A stretch of 7,888 nt of DNA from an uncultured Clostridia bacterium (GTDB taxonomy: Bacteria; Bacillota; Clostridia; Oscillospirales; CAG-272), in contig CALGZV010000404.1 in NCBI GenBank assembly GCA_937934385.1, positions 1 to 7,888 of the forward strand, given 5' to 3'. A program made the translations under genes and the position numbers. Below the pieces are notes generated by a model that made no database searches, was not told where the DNA came from, and worked only from the letters and a program-made list of their open reading frames with translations. Of this stretch, positions 6,665 to 7,888 are shown in pieces (within the stretch, counting starts at the first letter, position 1; every line of letters begins with the position of its first letter).

Positions 6665-6682
6665 TTACACATATATGTGTAA
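6665..6682. promoter_or_regulatory. 18-bp perfect palindrome in the sigma-factor leader, possible operator
   Basis: TTACACATATATGTGTAA is a perfect inverted repeat centred about 35 bp downstream of the predicted transcription start. Its size and symmetry fit a dimeric repressor site; the binding protein is unknown. In RNA it could also form a short hairpin. Confidence 0.45.
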
Positions 6683-6701
6683 TACGCTGATTTTTGCATT
6701 G

Positions 6702-6723
6702 GTTACATACAATTTAATGTAAC
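6702..6723. promoter_or_regulatory. Second inverted repeat in the sigma-factor leader
   Basis: GTTACAT (6702-6708) and ATGTAAC (6717-6723) are perfect 7-bp arms around an 8-nt A/T spacer. The arms share TTACA/TGTAA with the palindrome at 6665-6682, with centres about 39 bp apart. This suggests paired sites for one regulator, or an RNA hairpin in the leader. Confidence 0.4.
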
Positions 6724-6775
6724 AGGCAGTATTTATGCGGGCGGTCCGGTTTTACGGAGGAATACGGAGCTTCTT

Positions 6776-7342
6776 GTGGATGAAGTATTATTAAAACTGC
6801 TGAAGGCATGTAAGGACGGAGACGGGGACGCATTTACCGAACTTGAGTTCAGGTATTCGCCTCTTGTGGATTCGATACTTAAAAAATATTCCGGATGCGG
6901 TGTGTATACTGAAGACGATTTTCGTCAGGAAGCTGAGATTGCTTTGTATAACGCGGTATACTCATACGACACCGATCAGGAGAAGGTTACATTCGGTTTG
7001 TATGCCGGAATATGTATACGTAACAGGCTTGCAACGCTTGCGAGAGATGAAAAACGGCGCAGCCGCTGTTATGTTATGCTCGGTAAGACAGATTTTTCAT
7101 GCGGAGCCGAATGGTTTGATCCTGAGGAGACCGCAGTATCTTCAGAGGCTTATTCAGAGCTGCTTGAACGTATAAGCGAGCGTCTTACGGTATATGAAAA
7201 GGAAATCTTCGGACTTTATCTTCGCGGAATGAGTGTCGGAGAGATTACAGAACATATCGGCAGAGAACGCAAGTCGGTGGAAAATGCAGTGTGCCGTATA
7301 CGGAACAAGATAAGAGAAATTTGCGGTGAAAAAATTAAATAA
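6776..7342 (+). CDS. SigH-like sigma-70 family RNA polymerase sigma factor
   Basis: The 188-residue product directs RNA polymerase to an alternative promoter set. Region 2 spans about 22-98: YSPLVDSILKKYSG, then EDDFRQEAEIALYNAVYSYD (core-binding and -10 recognition), TFGLYAGICIRNRLATLARDEKRRS. Region 4 spans about 136-181: LTVYEKEIFGLYLRGMSVGEI followed by the HTH around IGRERKSVENAVCRIRNKIRE. The form VKSIDNALQRVKRKL of Bacillus SigH is clearly echoed, so the protein is closest to the sporulation sigma factor SigH/Spo0H. It is somewhat shorter than typical SigH (about 210-218 residues). The start is GTG at 6776, with GGAG (6766-6769) 6 nt upstream; a stronger GGAGG lies at 6756-6760 but too far for this codon. 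The usual SigH neighbours rpmG, secE and nusG are not seen before the window ends; a zinc-ribbon gene follows instead. It could be true SigH or a related paralogue. Confidence 0.87.
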   Translation: MDEVLLKLLKACKDGDGDAFTELEFRYSPLVDSILKKYSGCGVYTEDDFRQEAEIALYNAVYSYDTDQEKVTFGLYAGICIRNRLATLARDEKRRSRCYVMLGKTDFSCGAEWFDPEETAVSSEAYSELLERISERLTVYEKEIFGLYLRGMSVGEITEHIGRERKSVENAVCRIRNKIREICGEKIK

Positions 7343-7731
7343 TAAATATATATGCCCTATTAGCTCAAAAAGAGCGTTGTACTAAGGGATTACTGTTGAG
7401 CTTGTCAGACATTTGCTTCGCTGTCATGAATCCATTTCTGCGCTTAATGTGCTGATCTTTCTTTGAGACGGTTTGGTATGATTATTCAGTTTGGTCTATT
7501 TACTCTGCGGGCGTGTGTGCTTTTGATGCATATACGGTGCTGTTAGATAAGGAATGATCTAGGATCGTGAACAAAATGAATGCTTTGGTAAACTGTATTT
7601 CTTATACGGATTTTTCTTTATGATTTGATATGCAGATCGGTATCCGTCCGCACTGCGGACATACAAAGGTGGCGGTGCGATTCCGTCTCGGGCAAAAACA
7701 CAACACGCAAAACAAAAGCGAGGTAAGAATC
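7343..7731. other. 389-bp non-coding gap between the sigma factor and the zinc-ribbon gene
   Basis: No gene is supported. Just after the sigma-factor stop, CCCT-ATTA-GCTC-AAAAA-GAGC ... AGGG (7355-7388) makes a two-step hairpin that looks like the acceptor and D-arm of a tRNA, but no anticodon or T arm follows. TCAGACA with TGTCATGA (about 7408-7431) and GTCCGC-ACT-GCGGAC (7646-7660) are further small hairpins. None has a T tract, so no terminator is seen. A possible weak promoter for the next gene is TTGATG (7523-7528) with TG-T-TAGATA (to 7549), spacing 15; an extended -10 TGGTATGAT lies at 7474-7482. Both are low-confidence. Confidence 0.5.
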
Positions 7732-7888
7732 ATGTACGAGGACAAGGTATTAAAGTGTAAGGACTGCGGCGAGGAGTTTGTTTTTTCTGCCGGCGAGCAG
7801 GAATTCTACGCTGAAAAAGGCTTCCAGAATGAGCCTCAGAGATGTAAAAAGTGCCGTGACGCAAGAAAAGGCGGCGGAAGACCTCAGA
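7732..7888 (+). CDS. Small zinc-ribbon domain protein (3' end outside window)
   Basis: The visible 52 residues start MYEDKVLKCKDCGEEFVFS and carry two CxxC pairs, C9/C12 and C38/C41, separated by FSAGEQEFYAEKGFQNEPQRC. This is the pattern of the probable zinc-binding domain family PF13451, found in many small Firmicutes and other bacterial proteins of unknown function; a single structural zinc is expected. After C41 the chain becomes basic and glycine-rich (RDARKGGGRPQ), which would suit nucleic-acid binding, but this is inference. The ATG at 7732 has GAGG 8 nt upstream. The frame is open at the right edge, so the full length and any extra domain are unknown. It is separated from the sigma-factor gene by 389 bp, so a separate transcript is likely. 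Confidence 0.9.
   Translation, partial: MYEDKVLKCKDCGEEFVFSAGEQEFYAEKGFQNEPQRCKKCRDARKGGGRPQ

Noticed and set aside
7612..7734. Minus-strand 39-codon frame with CPQCGRIPIC-like residues upstream of the zinc-ribbon gene
   Set aside because: The CxxC-like pattern is eye-catching, but its ATG overlaps the start codon of the zinc-ribbon gene on the other strand, there is no Shine-Dalgarno, and it is too short to judge; chance is the simpler explanation.

Overview
The window looks like chromosomal DNA from a spore-forming Clostridia relative, possibly of the Oscillospiraceae/Ruminococcus type; the family assignment is an inference. The evidence is an adjacent gpr-spoIIP sporulation pair, a SigH-like sigma factor, a DUF4364 winged-helix protein, strong SigA-type promoters, AGGAGG-type ribosome binding sites and AT-rich intergenic DNA. 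No transposase, integrase, CRISPR array, rRNA or intact tRNA gene is visible.

Layout. Bases 1-598 (minus) hold the 5' part of a regulator: an Xre-type helix-turn-helix joined to a glycine-rich 16-residue repeat that is probably a beta-solenoid. It is encoded by 48-bp tandem DNA repeats, two of which are identical, and it runs off the left edge. It has its own promoter (679-707) with a 12-bp palindrome in the leader. Bases 599-1107 are non-coding and contain two diverged copies of a 69-bp structured repeat and a strong terminator that serves the next gene from the right.

Bases 1108-3447 (minus) encode gpr (germination protease) followed by spoIIP (engulfment peptidoglycan hydrolase). The short gap between them carries a good SigE-type promoter, which fits separate forespore (gpr) and mother-cell (spoIIP) expression. 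After a divergent promoter region, bases 3720-5459 (plus) encode an oligopeptide-type ABC transporter lipoprotein without adjacent permease or ATPase genes, closed by a rho-independent terminator. A DUF4364 winged-helix protein follows (5595-6140).

Bases 6141-6775 are non-coding: a terminator-like hairpin, an A/T-rich stretch, a near-consensus SigA promoter, and a leader with two TTACA/TGTAA inverted repeats. Then comes a GTG-started SigH-like sigma factor (6776-7342). A 389-bp gap of unknown role precedes a small zinc-ribbon protein gene (7732 onward) that runs off the right edge.

Functional picture. Sporulation (gpr, spoIIP, the SigH-like factor) and nutrient sensing or peptide uptake (binding lipoprotein) are the recognisable themes. 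The least ordinary item is the HTH plus tandem-repeat solenoid protein at the left edge, whose DNA repeats could change in copy number.
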